A stretch of DNA of 64,000 bases from Anaerolineae bacterium (GCA_022071955.1 JAJVIM010000009.1:109653-173652); one strand, 5' to 3'. Numbered from the stretch's first letter, positions 9,780 to 18,214 are shown. Numbers and translations: made by a program. Notes: a model not told the origin generated them from the letters alone.

Positions 9780-9783
9780 CTCA

Positions 9784-10485
9784 TTACGCCGACGAAAAAT
9801 CTTTGCCTTGCAGCCGGATCATGGCCAGGTTGATAAAAAACGAGATCAGCAGCAGCACCGCGCCGAGCGCCATCGCCAGATCAAAATTACCTTTGGCCGT
9901 TTCCAGCACAATGGCAGTGGTTAGCGTGCGGGTTTTGCCTTCAATGTTGCCGCCCACCAGAATAACCGCGCCCACCTCTGAAATGACCGAGCCAAACCCG
10001 GCGATAATGGCCACCACCACCCCTACTCGGGCTTCGGCCAGAGTGGCCAGGGTGGCCTGCCAGTCTGTTGCGCCCAGCGACACCAACTGTCGCCGCAAAT
10101 TGGGATCAACGCCCATTACCGCGGCCATTGTAAAACCGGCCACCAGCGGAAAGGAAATGATCACCTGGGCCAGAATAATGGCTCTGGGGGTAAACAGCCA
10201 GCCCAACTGCCCCAATGGACCGCTGCGAGACAGCATCAGATATACAAACAAACCAACCACTACCGGCGGGAACCCCATGCCGGTGTACAGCAACGCCGTA
10301 ACCAGCCGCCGGCCCCAAAAGCGTTTGAGGCCCAAAAACGCTCCAAGGGGGATGCCAACCAGTGTGCTAAAAAGCAGCGCCACACCCGATACGTACAGCG
10401 AAAACCAGATAATTTCGTACAGGGCGGGGTCAAAACTAAAAATCAGCCCAAAGGCCTGCACCACCCCCTGGAGCAAATCTTTCAT
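9784..10485 (-). CDS. tupB: tungstate-type ABC transporter permease
   Basis: The 233-residue membrane protein has about five or six hydrophobic segments. The EAA-like cytoplasmic loop (SLGATDWQATLATLAEARVGVVVAIIAGFGSVISEVGA region, residues about 135-175) resembles TupB/WtpB-type permeases. It sits 6 bases after tupA and 4 bases before tupC, which suggests one transcript tupA-tupB-tupC on the minus strand. Confidence 0.87.
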   Translation of the reverse strand: MKDLLQGVVQAFGLIFSFDPALYEIIWFSLYVSGVALLFSTLVGIPLGAFLGLKRFWGRRLVTALLYTGMGFPPVVVGLFVYLMLSRSGPLGQLGWLFTPRAIILAQVIISFPLVAGFTMAAVMGVDPNLRRQLVSLGATDWQATLATLAEARVGVVVAIIAGFGSVISEVGAVILVGGNIEGKTRTLTTAIVLETAKGNFDLAMALGAVLLLISFFINLAMIRLQGKDFSSA

Positions 10486-10491
10486 AAGTGT

Positions 10492-11694
10492 CTACTGCTG
10501 CTTGGCCGCATTCCAGGCGGCGGAGTCGGGGATAAACAACGATTGACCAAACTCGGCCACGCCAAAGTCGGCGATCAGTTTTTGCGTTTCCACCGAAGTG
10601 ATCCAGTCGATGAAGGCCTGCGCCCCGGCAAAATTAACGGTGGGATGCAGTTCCTGATTCACGGCGATCACCCCGTAGGGGTTGAACATGCGCGAATCGC
10701 CTTCAACCACAATTTCCAGGTCGATGCCTTCCAGCGTGCGGGCCAGATAAGTGGCGCGGTCGCTGAGGGTGTAGCCCTGCTGCTCGTTGGCAATGGTCAG
10801 CGTAGCGCCCATCCCCTGCCCCACAGACTGGTACCAGTCGCCTTCGGGGCGGACAAAGGTTTTATCGGCGCCGCTCATGCTGGGCGCATCGATCAGGGTG
10901 ACGGTGGTGGCTTTCCACAAATCCTGTTCTTTGGTGTGCGTGCCGGAGTCATCGCCACGAGAAATAAACGGGCTTTGCGCCGCAGCAATTTTTTCCAGCG
11001 CAGCGGCCACATCGGTCATCCCTTTGATACCGGCGGGGTCGCTGGCCGGGCCGAGCAGCACAAAATCGTTATACATCACATCCTGGCGATTGACGCCGTA
11101 GCCGTCGGCCAGAAACTTGTCTTCACGGGCGCGGGCGTGGACCAGCAGCACATCGGCATCGCCGTTTTGGCCCAGTTCCATAGCCTGGCCGGTACCCACG
11201 GCAATCACTTCAACACTGGCGCTGTATTTTTGCTCAAAATCCGGCAGAATGACCTTGAGCAGGCCGGAGTTTTCGGTACTGGTGGTGGTGGCCAAAACCA
11301 GCCGGCCAACCTGAGGCGTTTCGCCAGCGGCGGCCGGCGCTTCCATCGCGCCTTCGGCCATGGCCGGCATTTCCATAGCGCGGTTGAGCATCGCTTCGGC
11401 ATCGGCGGCGCTGGGCAGGCACAGCTTCCAACCCGGCTCAATCACATCGACATTTTCAATCGTGGCAAATGTGTCGTCAACCGCGTGTTTGGCGTTGGTA
11501 GCGTCGGCGATGGCCGGGTAGGCCAGCACGTCACCGTAGGCTTTTTCGGCAATTTTGCTGAGCCAGTCATCAGCCTGAACAACAGCTTCCTGCTCGCAAA
11601 CCACGTCACTTTGCAGCGGGGGGGCAGCCAGCGCCGCAGTTTGAAACACAAAAACAGAAAGTACAGCCAGCAACAACAATCGATGGATTCTCAT
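10492..11694 (-). CDS. tupA: tungstate-binding protein with N-terminal LysM-like domain
   Basis: The 400-residue exported protein starts with a signal peptide (RLLLLAVLSVFVFQTAALA). Residues about 28-95 form a LysM-like module (DDWLSKIAEKAYG ... DATNA ... IEPGWKLCLP). From about residue 135 the sequence is a TupA-type oxyanion-binding protein: ATTTSTENSGLLKVILPDFE, VGTGQAMELGQNGDADVLLVHA and SRGDDSGTHTKE. In family members such Thr/Ser/Arg motifs hold tungstate. A wall-binding LysM in place of a lipid anchor would suit a cell lacking a classical outer membrane, which is inference. A short palindrome CACGGC-GAT-GCCGTG (11742-11756) lies upstream. Confidence 0.88.
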   Translation of the reverse strand: MRIHRLLLLAVLSVFVFQTAALAAPPLQSDVVCEQEAVVQADDWLSKIAEKAYGDVLAYPAIADATNAKHAVDDTFATIENVDVIEPGWKLCLPSAADAEAMLNRAMEMPAMAEGAMEAPAAAGETPQVGRLVLATTTSTENSGLLKVILPDFEQKYSASVEVIAVGTGQAMELGQNGDADVLLVHARAREDKFLADGYGVNRQDVMYNDFVLLGPASDPAGIKGMTDVAAALEKIAAAQSPFISRGDDSGTHTKEQDLWKATTVTLIDAPSMSGADKTFVRPEGDWYQSVGQGMGATLTIANEQQGYTLSDRATYLARTLEGIDLEIVVEGDSRMFNPYGVIAVNQELHPTVNFAGAQAFIDWITSVETQKLIADFGVAEFGQSLFIPDSAAWNAAKQQ

Positions 11695-11772
11695 ATGAGG
11701 TCTTTCTTCTCCCTTTGGAATTTTGTTTGGTTATTTTTTAACACGGCGATGCCGTGCTGAACCACAATTAAG

Positions 11773-12870
11773 TTACGGCCGCACCCACTCCACCGCGCCG
11801 GTGGCGTCAACAATATAGCCGCCGAGCGCCGCAATTTTTCGGCGGGCGGGGCTGGTTACCAGCCAGTTGGCCAGCGCCTGCACCGGCGGGCGCTGCCACG
11901 CTTCGATGGGAATGGCCAGATCGTAGCGCTCGGTGGTGAGCGGGATGAATTGCAGCCCGTAGGTAATGGCCGCCGATTCAACCAGCAGGCCGGTATCGGC
12001 CTTGTTTTCAACCACTAACCGGGCCACTTCTGAATGGGTTTGGGCTTCAAGGCTGTAGCCGGAAAGCTGCTCCGGGGCAATGTTTAACCGGCGCAAATGG
12101 GCATCGAGCCAAACCCGGGTGCCGGCGCCGCGCTGCCGGTTGGCAAAGCGGACATCGGACCGGGCCAAATCGGCCAGCCCGGCAATGTGGCGGGGGTTGG
12201 CCGGCAAAACGGCCAGTCCCAACCGTCTATGGGCCACAGTTAGCAGCGCCACCTGCTGGCCGGGCAGCAGCCGCCGCACAAACGGCGTGTTGTAGGTATC
12301 ACTTTCCTCGTCCCACAAATGGATGCCGGCCAGATCGGCCCGGCCGTCGGCCAGGGCCATCAGGCCGCCCAAACTGCCGGTAAACGATAGTTGCAGAACA
12401 AAATCGGGAACAACCTCGGCAAAGTGGGTGGTGATTAACGCCACAGCGGGATCGTGGCTGCCCACAAAGCGGAGGGTTTGTTCCGGCCAGTTGGCGGTTT
12501 GCTGCTCAAGGGTGCGCCAGCGTTCCAGCGCCACCCGCACGGCCTGTTCGGCTTCGGCCTGGGTGTAGCCGGCGGTCAGCACCTCCAATAAAAAAGCTTC
12601 GGCGCGATGGATGAGGTTGGCCCGGCGCAGCGGTTCGGCCTGTTCCACCGGTTCCGCCGCCGCCACTCGCGTGCCCTGCCCGGCCCGGCTCACCAGCACC
12701 CCTTCCTGGGCCAACTGTTCGTAGGCGCGTTGAATGGTGCCCACGGTACAGCCCCAGCGTTCGGCCATTTCCCGCACGGAGGGCAGCCGGTCGCCGGGGG
12801 TGAGGGTTTGGTTGAGAATATCTTGCCGGATGTTGGCGGCAATTTGATGGTAGAGAAAGGTTTTGCTCAT
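11773..12870 (-). CDS. GntR-family regulator with molybdate-type PBP-like sensor domain
   Basis: The 365-residue protein has an N-terminal GntR winged helix (DRLPSVREMAERWGCTVGTIQRAYEQL, residues about 27-54). Residues about 130-345 look like the PBP_like domain found in molybdenum-cofactor regulators (SFTGSLGGLMALADGRADLAGIHL; NRQRGAGTRVWLD; SHSEVARLVVENKADTGLL-like stretch). Binding of molybdate or tungstate to this domain is inferred from the family and from the tupABC neighbours, about 80 bases downstream. The promoter carries an inverted repeat, so it may control itself and tup. Confidence 0.82.
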   Translation of the reverse strand: MSKTFLYHQIAANIRQDILNQTLTPGDRLPSVREMAERWGCTVGTIQRAYEQLAQEGVLVSRAGQGTRVAAAEPVEQAEPLRRANLIHRAEAFLLEVLTAGYTQAEAEQAVRVALERWRTLEQQTANWPEQTLRFVGSHDPAVALITTHFAEVVPDFVLQLSFTGSLGGLMALADGRADLAGIHLWDEESDTYNTPFVRRLLPGQQVALLTVAHRRLGLAVLPANPRHIAGLADLARSDVRFANRQRGAGTRVWLDAHLRRLNIAPEQLSGYSLEAQTHSEVARLVVENKADTGLLVESAAITYGLQFIPLTTERYDLAIPIEAWQRPPVQALANWLVTSPARRKIAALGGYIVDATGAVEWVRP

Positions 12871-12871
12871 C

Positions 12872-12927
12872 AGTATAACTGTATAATTAAACGCCTACAA
12901 TTATACTTTAGAGCAGAATGGAGTCAA
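12872..12927 (-). promoter_or_regulatory. promoter and palindromic operator of the GntR-type gene
   Basis: On the minus strand TTGACT (12927-12922), 16 bases, TATAAT (12905-12900). AGTATAA (12872-12878) is the inverse of TTATACT (12901-12907) and TATAATT (12882-12888) of AATTATA (12899-12905), so nested inverted repeats cover the -10 box and start region. Confidence 0.65.
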
Positions 12928-13036
12928 TTTTTGTGGAGTTGGGAGGAGTCAAAAAAGCAGTACGGGTTTTGTGACAATTTGCGGGGGTTAATTCAGCAGA
13001 TTGCGTGTGCCCGGCGGGTCAAAGCATACACGCCCT

Positions 13037-13372
13037 TTAATCGGAGAAAAAACTTTCGCGGAAGCGCTGGGCGATGACGGCGTCAAGGCCGGTGGTAAAT
13101 TCGCGGAAGCGGCGAATGTAATCGAGCGCGGCCGGCGTAAGCTGCGAGCCGCCGCCGCCTTCGCCGCCGGTTTGGGTATCGATCAATTTCACGCCGAGCC
13201 GTTCTTCGCATTCGTGGATTTTGTCCCAGGCGCGGCGATACGACACGTTCATTTTGGAGGCCGCCGCCGAAATCGAGCCGGTTTCCTGCACGGCTTCAAG
13301 CAAACGAACGCGCCAAAAACTCAGCACAACCTGCCCGTCTTTTTCAATCCAGATGTTTGCTTTGTGAATCAT
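13037..13372 (-). CDS. ModE-like single-domain HTH regulator
   Basis: This 111-residue protein resembles the DNA-binding half of ModE. It carries GQVVLSFWRVRLLEAVQETGSISAAA, then MNVSYRRAWDKIHECEERLGVKLI (recognition helix and wing) and a GGEGGGGSQLTP stretch typical of the family. The molybdate-binding MOP domains are absent. The ATG at 13372 fits ModE proteins better than an in-frame TTG nine codons upstream. It follows a response regulator gene by under 50 bases and precedes the GntR-type gene. Confidence 0.78.
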   Translation of the reverse strand: MIHKANIWIEKDGQVVLSFWRVRLLEAVQETGSISAAASKMNVSYRRAWDKIHECEERLGVKLIDTQTGGEGGGGSQLTPAALDYIRRFREFTTGLDAVIAQRFRESFFSD

Positions 13373-13416
13373 CAATTTGCCGGGGGAAAACTGGGCCAAT
13401 AAAACAAAACCGCCGG

Positions 13417-13809
13417 TCAGGCGGCTTCCTCTTCTTCAAGCAGCTTGTTGATTTTGCCGAGCAACTCTCGCACTACAAACGGTTTAACCACGTAATCGTT
13501 AAACAGGTGGGCGTAGTTTTTTGTCTCCGACTCGTCTTCGAGGTAATGGCGAGCGGTTAACATAATTACCGGCAGGTGACGGTGCTTGTCGCTGGATTTG
13601 ATGGTTTCCAATACCTGCCAGCCGTCCATACCGATCATCATAATATCAAGCAAAACCAGGTCGATGGTGTCCCCTTCTTTTTCAAGCAGGTCCAACCCTT
13701 CGGCGCCGCTGTAGGCAAACAGCACATCAAACCCTTCCCGTTTGAGGATGAGCTTTCCGAGCGTGACCATTTCGCGGTCATCATCTATCATCAAAATCCG
13801 GTTCGGCAT
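13417..13809 (-). CDS. CheY-like response regulator
   Basis: The 130-residue receiver domain has the acidic pair DDD near residues 8-10, phospho-acceptor Asp in VLLDIMMIGMDGW, the conserved Thr in MLTAR and Lys in YVVKPF. There is no output domain. It lies beside the phosphatase-kinase-STAS module and may feed into it. Confidence 0.9.
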   Translation of the reverse strand: MPNRILMIDDDREMVTLGKLILKREGFDVLFAYSGAEGLDLLEKEGDTIDLVLLDIMMIGMDGWQVLETIKSSDKHRHLPVIMLTARHYLEDESETKNYAHLFNDYVVKPFVVRELLGKINKLLEEEEAA

Positions 13810-13979
13810 GACAAGCTCCTTTTGTCACACTATTGTAGGCTGAGTATAACATAATTATCCCAAAATTCAAAGCAATCAAATCGATTGTACAACGATGAAA
13901 CGAGTGATAATCATACGGTTGAGGTATTCTGGCGAGGAGGCTGGCGGGGGCTGGCCCCAATATGGGTAAAAGCCGGTAG

Positions 13980-15272
13980 TTATGCATTGCCTCGATAGCG
14001 CAAGGCCAGCATGGTAATGTCATCAGATTGGGGCATGCCCCTGGAAAAATGAGCAACGGCGTCGGAGAGGGTTTTGATGACCAGGGTAATGTCGGCGTTG
14101 GGTGGCACTGATTGCAGGGTGGCGCAGGCCCGGTCTACGGAGAAAAATTCGTGCTGCGGATTCTCGGCTTCGGTGACGCCATCGGTGTATAAAACCAGCA
14201 TGTCGCCCGGCTGAAAGGTGTGCCGGGCAACCTGATACTGGGCGGTCTCGGTGATGCCCAGCAAAATCCCTTTGGGGACAGCCATCAGGCTAAACGGACC
14301 ACCGTTGCTTGAGAAAAAAGGCGGATTATGACCGGCGTTCATATAAGTTAGCGTGCCGGTTGTCACATCAAACAAACCCATAAACAGGGTGACAAACATG
14401 CACTCATCGTTGTTTTCACACAACAGGCGGTTGACTGTTGGCAGTACTGTTTCAAAGGGCGTATCTTTGACCATGCTCATTCGCAGCAGAGTTACGGCCC
14501 TAACCATAAACAGCGCGGCCGGCATCCCTTTGCCGGAAACATCGCCAATGGCAATGCAAATTGTATTTTTATCCACGGCGAAGGCATCGTAAAAATCGCC
14601 GCCAACCTCTTTGGCCGGCTCCATCATGGCGCAAACATCAACCTGGGGATGGTGGGGCAAGAGTGGGATTTCCTGTGGCAAAATGTTGGCTTGAATATTG
14701 CCGGCGGCCTCAAGCTCTTTTTGTAGATGTTCGTACCGCAACTGCTGCTCCAGCGATTGGCGGATAACCTCATTATCCCGGCGGGTGCGGTTGGTGAGCA
14801 CTCGCAACAGATTTCTAACCGCATTGGGCAACTGAATAAACTTGTTCCAAAAAATATCTTCCGGCACAACAATCAGGCTGCTGGCTTCGTCGGCAATCAC
14901 AAAAGCCGACGTGCGCCGCTCTTCAATCAGCGACATCTCGCCAATACATTCGCCGCGGGCAATGGGAAAGCTCATTTGCGAATCGGCCTTATCCAGATAT
15001 ACCAACAACCGCCCCGAAATCAGCAGGTAAAGGTGGTGGTTTTCCTGGCCCGGCGAAATCAGAATTTCCCCTTTTTGCAGGTGCCTAACCGAACATTCGG
15101 CCAAAACCGGCTCCAGCAAATGATACGGAATCTCGTGAAATAGATTGTACTCGGAAATAAAAGTGTCAGCCGTGGCAAAAGTGTTGATAACGGAATTGCC
15201 ATTCGCGTCATCTGCCACGGGTATGGTTTCGGGGGACTCGCGCGGTCCATCATCAATTTTTTGTAGAGCCAT
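13980..15272 (-). CDS. cyclic-nucleotide-binding domain plus SpoIIE/PP2C phosphatase (RsbU-like)
   Basis: The 430-residue protein has a cNMP-binding beta roll at about 40-155 (LQKGEILISPGQENHHLYLLISGRL; ARGECIGEMSLIEERRTSAFVIA), a helical linker at 160-200, and a SpoIIE-type phosphatase at 205-428 with metal-binding motifs GGDFYDAF, AIGDVSGKGMPAALFM and LYTDGVTEAEN. Family members dephosphorylate a STAS antagonist. The ligand domain could couple cyclic nucleotides or redox to the pathway. Neighbours encode the expected kinase and STAS partners. Confidence 0.9.
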   Translation of the reverse strand: MALQKIDDGPRESPETIPVADDANGNSVINTFATADTFISEYNLFHEIPYHLLEPVLAECSVRHLQKGEILISPGQENHHLYLLISGRLLVYLDKADSQMSFPIARGECIGEMSLIEERRTSAFVIADEASSLIVVPEDIFWNKFIQLPNAVRNLLRVLTNRTRRDNEVIRQSLEQQLRYEHLQKELEAAGNIQANILPQEIPLLPHHPQVDVCAMMEPAKEVGGDFYDAFAVDKNTICIAIGDVSGKGMPAALFMVRAVTLLRMSMVKDTPFETVLPTVNRLLCENNDECMFVTLFMGLFDVTTGTLTYMNAGHNPPFFSSNGGPFSLMAVPKGILLGITETAQYQVARHTFQPGDMLVLYTDGVTEAENPQHEFFSVDRACATLQSVPPNADITLVIKTLSDAVAHFSRGMPQSDDITMLALRYRGNA

Positions 15273-15317
15273 AAGTTTTGTTGAGCCTTGCAGTTACGCC
15301 AAATTAAATCAGTTGAG

Positions 15318-15791
15318 CTAAACACTGTGTTGGGAACTACGGGTTGGGGGGTCAAGCCCAAAAATCAAGGTTAATATATTTTGATTGTTCCTGCGTTTGT
15401 ACTGAATTTTGTCTGTGTAACTCCGCAAAAGATGGATACCCAAACCGCCAACCTCAGCTTCGTCCAATGTTCCCGGAAGCTCGACGCCCTTGTACCGGGT
15501 TGGGTCAAAAGGCCGACCTTCGTCAATCAGTTCCACTGCAAGATGATCTGGCCGATACGTTAGCTTGACGCTGATCTCGTGCTCAGCGCCGGCCTCAAAC
15601 GCATACTCAATAATGTTGGTCACGGCTTCGGTCAGGGCCAACTCCAAATGGAAGGCCTTTGCGGCGGGTAGGCCGATTTCGCCGGCCAGCCTGTTGATCC
15701 ATTCGCTGAGCTTCACCAGTTGATCAAGGTTATTTTTGATAACAAGTGTAGAGGACACAGACTCTACATGCGGTGATTGTAATGGGGTCAT
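15318..15791 (-). CDS. anti-sigma-type serine kinase (RsbW-like ATPase)
   Basis: The 157-residue GHKL ATPase resembles anti-sigma kinases: the N-box region HLELALTEAVTNIIEYAFEAG near 45-65 and VELIDEGRPFDP with GGLGIHLLRSYTDKIQY near 100-135 are visible. It likely phosphorylates the STAS protein encoded just upstream and is opposed by the SpoIIE phosphatase downstream. No sigma factor gene is present, so its final target is unknown. Confidence 0.88.
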   Translation of the reverse strand: MTPLQSPHVESVSSTLVIKNNLDQLVKLSEWINRLAGEIGLPAAKAFHLELALTEAVTNIIEYAFEAGAEHEISVKLTYRPDHLAVELIDEGRPFDPTRYKGVELPGTLDEAEVGGLGIHLLRSYTDKIQYKRRNNQNILTLIFGLDPPTRSSQHSV

Positions 15792-15827
15792 CTGCCGCCT
15801 GAAATGTTGCTGGACGCGGTTAAACCG

Positions 15828-16181
15828 CTAATCGACCACTGCCGCTTTGAGACTGGCGCAGGCGGCATCAAAATCATCGTAAATGGGCACAAGTTCGCCA
15901 ATGCCGGCAATGGTTAACGCCTCTTTGACCAGCGGAACCGGTTTGTACAGAACCATTTTACCGCCACGCCCGGCCAGCGATTTGGCGTTACTCAACAAAA
16001 CCCGCATCCCAAATGAAGCAATAAACTCAACCCCGGTCATATCAACCAGCACGGGCGCTTTTTTGGAAGCAGCGTGAACTGTGAAAGCATTTTCTATTTG
16101 GTTTGTGCCCGGAATATCCAATCGCCCGGTCAGTTTGATCTGTTTAATGCCGTTGTCGAGGTTGGTCACTTCCAGCTTCAT
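15828..16181 (-). CDS. STAS-domain anti-sigma factor antagonist (RsbV-like)
   Basis: The 117-residue STAS domain includes LTGRLDIPGTNQIE, VLVDMTGVEFIASFGMRVLLSNAKSLA, with Ser in the IASFG motif as the expected phosphorylation site. The ATG at 16181 is chosen because AAGGAG lies nine bases upstream; a longer frame to 16223 runs without such a site. A 79-bp repeat element with its direct-repeat flanks separates it from the upstream response regulator. Confidence 0.9.
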   Translation of the reverse strand: MKLEVTNLDNGIKQIKLTGRLDIPGTNQIENAFTVHAASKKAPVLVDMTGVEFIASFGMRVLLSNAKSLAGRGGKMVLYKPVPLVKEALTIAGIGELVPIYDDFDAACASLKAAVVD

Positions 16182-16231
16182 TTTTTGTTGCTCCTTGTTT
16201 GACTGTTGATTTTGAACTGCCAAGAATTATA

Positions 16232-16310
16232 AACGATAAGTAACTTCTTCCCCTTCCCCCTGAGGGAGAAGGGGCCGGGGGGTGAGGGGACTGAGTAGTT
16301 GCAACGATAA
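16232..16310. mobile_element. tiny mobile-like element with 8-bp flanking direct repeats
   Basis: AACGATAA occurs at 16232-16239 and 16303-16310. Between them the sequence starts GTAACT and ends AGTTGC, an imperfect inverted pair, and the right end reads CTGAGTAGTTGC. The interior is a C/G hairpin (CCCCTTCCCCC... / ...AGAAGGGG) like hairpin 1 of the clover-like repeats. Its right end resembles the ends of the element at 47261-47382. Confidence 0.6.
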
Positions 16311-16315
16311 CAGGG

Positions 16316-16702
16316 TTAAATGGCCAGCGTATCTCGCGGGCGCAGCCGCAGGGCAAACTCTTTGAGCTGGGTAAAGCTGTACGGTTTAATGAGCACCAGG
16401 TCGGCGTCGTCACGCAAAAACTGGGCCATGCCGGGGTCGGCGGTAGCCACAATTACCCGGGTGCGGGTTAGCCGGTCATCGGCTCGTATCTGGCGCAAAA
16501 TCTCCCGGCCAGACACCTGCGGCAGGTGCAAATCCAAAATTACAATGGCCGGCACAGTGGCCGCCAGCCGATCCAGCGCCAGCAGGCCATCAGATACAAC
16601 TTCGGCGTTATAGCCGGCCATGGCCAACGCCTGAGACGCCACCAGACACAAGGTTTCGTCATCTTCAATAACCAGGCCAAACGGCCTTTGTTCAATGGTC
16701 AT
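16316..16702 (-). CDS. response regulator (receiver only)
   Basis: The 128-residue receiver has VIEDDETL near residue 11, phospho-acceptor VILDLHLPQVSG near 55-65, the conserved T in VATAD and K in LIKPYSF. Its start overlaps the histidine kinase stop (TAATG), with GGAGG inside the kinase gene, so the two are translationally coupled and probably cognate. Confidence 0.9.
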   Translation of the reverse strand: MTIEQRPFGLVIEDDETLCLVASQALAMAGYNAEVVSDGLLALDRLAATVPAIVILDLHLPQVSGREILRQIRADDRLTRTRVIVATADPGMAQFLRDDADLVLIKPYSFTQLKEFALRLRPRDTLAI

Positions 16703-18048
16703 TATGATTCCTCCGGTGCGGCTTGCAGCGGCAAAGTTACGGTAAATTTACTGCCCTGCCCTACCGCGCTATCCAGCGAGATTATCCCGCCCATTATTGA
16801 AGTAAGTTGTTTGACAATTGATAACCCCAGTCCCGTCCCGGAGTGGCCACGCGTGAGCGAGCGGTCAACCTGACCAAACGGCTCAAATATCAGCGTATGC
16901 GCTTCCGGGGGAATGCCCGGCCCGGTGTCTTTTACAACAATGGCCCATTGGTCGGCAGCAGGGCAAAACAGGCGCACCTGCACCGAGCCGTGTTCGGTAA
17001 ATTTAACGGCATTGCTGACCAGATTGAGCAAGATTTGTTCGATGCGAAATGAATCGCCCAACAGACTGGCCGGAACTTGTGCATCCACGTCAACATGCAG
17101 AGCAAGGTTCTTTTGTTGAGCCGTCACCCGCACTTTGTTAATGGTTTCTTCAACCACTTTGTGGGGTGAAAAAGGGTGGATGTTTAGTTTGAGCCGGCCC
17201 GCATCCAGCTTGGCCTGATCCAGCAGGTGATTCACCAGATCGGTGAGATAGAGCGTATTTTTAATGATCTGCCCGGTAATCTCCGTCTGCGGCTTTGAAA
17301 GCGCGCCGTAAACCCCCACCTGTAACATTTCGGCGGTGCCCAAAATGCCGCCCAACGGCGTGCGAAGCTCGTGGCTAACATTGGCCAGCAACTCCGATTT
17401 GAACCGGCTGGCATCCAATGCCTGGTCCCGGGCAATAATGAGCGCATCCTCTATTTGCTTACGGCGGGCAACTTCGGCGGTGAGGCTGTCGTTGGCCCAG
17501 GTTAGTTCTGCCGTGCGCAGGGCAACCCGCGCTTCCAAAGCCTGGTTGGCCTGCCGCATTTCATCCTGCAAATTGCCCAGCAACCGAGATTGGGCAATCA
17601 GCAGGGTGTAAACATCTACCAATCGATACTGGCCCGGCGCCGACTCAAAAATGATCGGTTCGTAAACAAAGGTGGCCGGTCGTTCCAACGCCAGCCGGGC
17701 AGCGTCGATCACCAAACAATCTGCCGAAAGCAGGAGCGGCTGCCCGCCAATGGCGCGCAACACCAGCCTGATTGGCCGGTTGAGATAAACAGCTACCCCG
17801 TAAAGCTGGCCCAACTGCTCGTAAAATTTACGACGAGAAATTACTCCCACCGCCCGACGATTTTCAAGAATAGTAACCCCCAGCAAGTTTTTACGGCTTT
17901 TAAAAACCGTGTCAACCTCTCGCACCAGGGTGTCAACATCAACCTGAAAGGCGTAGTGCGGCAGTTCGGCCAGGACAGAATCAACAGTAAGTGGCGTGTG
18001 TTCGATTTGCGAGATGTGGTTCAGCAGCATGTTACTGTTAAGGCTCAA
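16702..18048 (-). CDS. histidine kinase with N-terminal CBS-like region
   Basis: The 448-residue kinase lacks clear membrane segments. Residues about 15-165 resemble a CBS-pair-type input (VFKSRKNLLGVTILENRRAVGVISRRKFYEQLG). A coiled coil at 170-215 leads to the HisKA H-box ANVSHELRTPLGGI near 230 and HATPase_c motifs (LLNLVSNAVKFTEHG, VVKDTGPGIP, GTGLGLSIVKQL). It overlaps its likely partner regulator by one base. An intrinsic terminator with its own upstream promoter lies 38-87 bases before the start, see the RNA unit at 18086-18243. Confidence 0.88.
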   Translation of the reverse strand: MSLNSNMLLNHISQIEHTPLTVDSVLAELPHYAFQVDVDTLVREVDTVFKSRKNLLGVTILENRRAVGVISRRKFYEQLGQLYGVAVYLNRPIRLVLRAIGGQPLLLSADCLVIDAARLALERPATFVYEPIIFESAPGQYRLVDVYTLLIAQSRLLGNLQDEMRQANQALEARVALRTAELTWANDSLTAEVARRKQIEDALIIARDQALDASRFKSELLANVSHELRTPLGGILGTAEMLQVGVYGALSKPQTEITGQIIKNTLYLTDLVNHLLDQAKLDAGRLKLNIHPFSPHKVVEETINKVRVTAQQKNLALHVDVDAQVPASLLGDSFRIEQILLNLVSNAVKFTEHGSVQVRLFCPAADQWAIVVKDTGPGIPPEAHTLIFEPFGQVDRSLTRGHSGTGLGLSIVKQLTSIMGGIISLDSAVGQGSKFTVTLPLQAAPEES

Positions 18049-18085
18049 CGAAGTACCTGGATTAGCAAAGGTAAAAAATTTTTAA

Positions 18086-18135
18086 CAACAAAAAGGGCTG
18101 ACCGGGTGTGGTTTGAACACACCCGATCAGCCCTT
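18086..18135 (-). terminator. intrinsic terminator oriented leftward, upstream of the histidine kinase
   Basis: AAGGGCTGA (18093-18101) pairs with TCAGCCCTT (18127-18135) and CGGGTGTG (18103-18110) with CACACCCG (18118-18125), one mismatch between. On the minus strand the stem is followed by TTTTT. No protein gene ends on its upstream side. Confidence 0.8.
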
Positions 18136-18208
18136 GATTCTCAGTTTTGGCGCCTGCTGTCACGGCCAAAACGAAGAGCATTCAAACAGCCAGTTCACGT
18201 CGGTTATC
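18086..18208 (-). ncRNA. candidate small RNA or attenuated leader
   Basis: A promoter-like pair (18238-18243 and 18215-18220) points at this stretch, which ends in the terminator above. The RNA would be about 120 nucleotides and contain a second hairpin, GTTTTGGC (18144-18151) with GCCAAAAC (18165-18172). It holds no convincing reading frame. It could act in trans or be a leader controlling the kinase gene that starts at 18048. I do not recognise a known riboswitch. Confidence 0.45.
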
Positions 18209-18214
18209 GAGCCT

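Noticed and set aside
10543..11760. 405-residue frame opposite tupA
   Set aside because: Antisense of a clear TupA gene, rich in His/Gln/Gly as such shadows are, with no motif.
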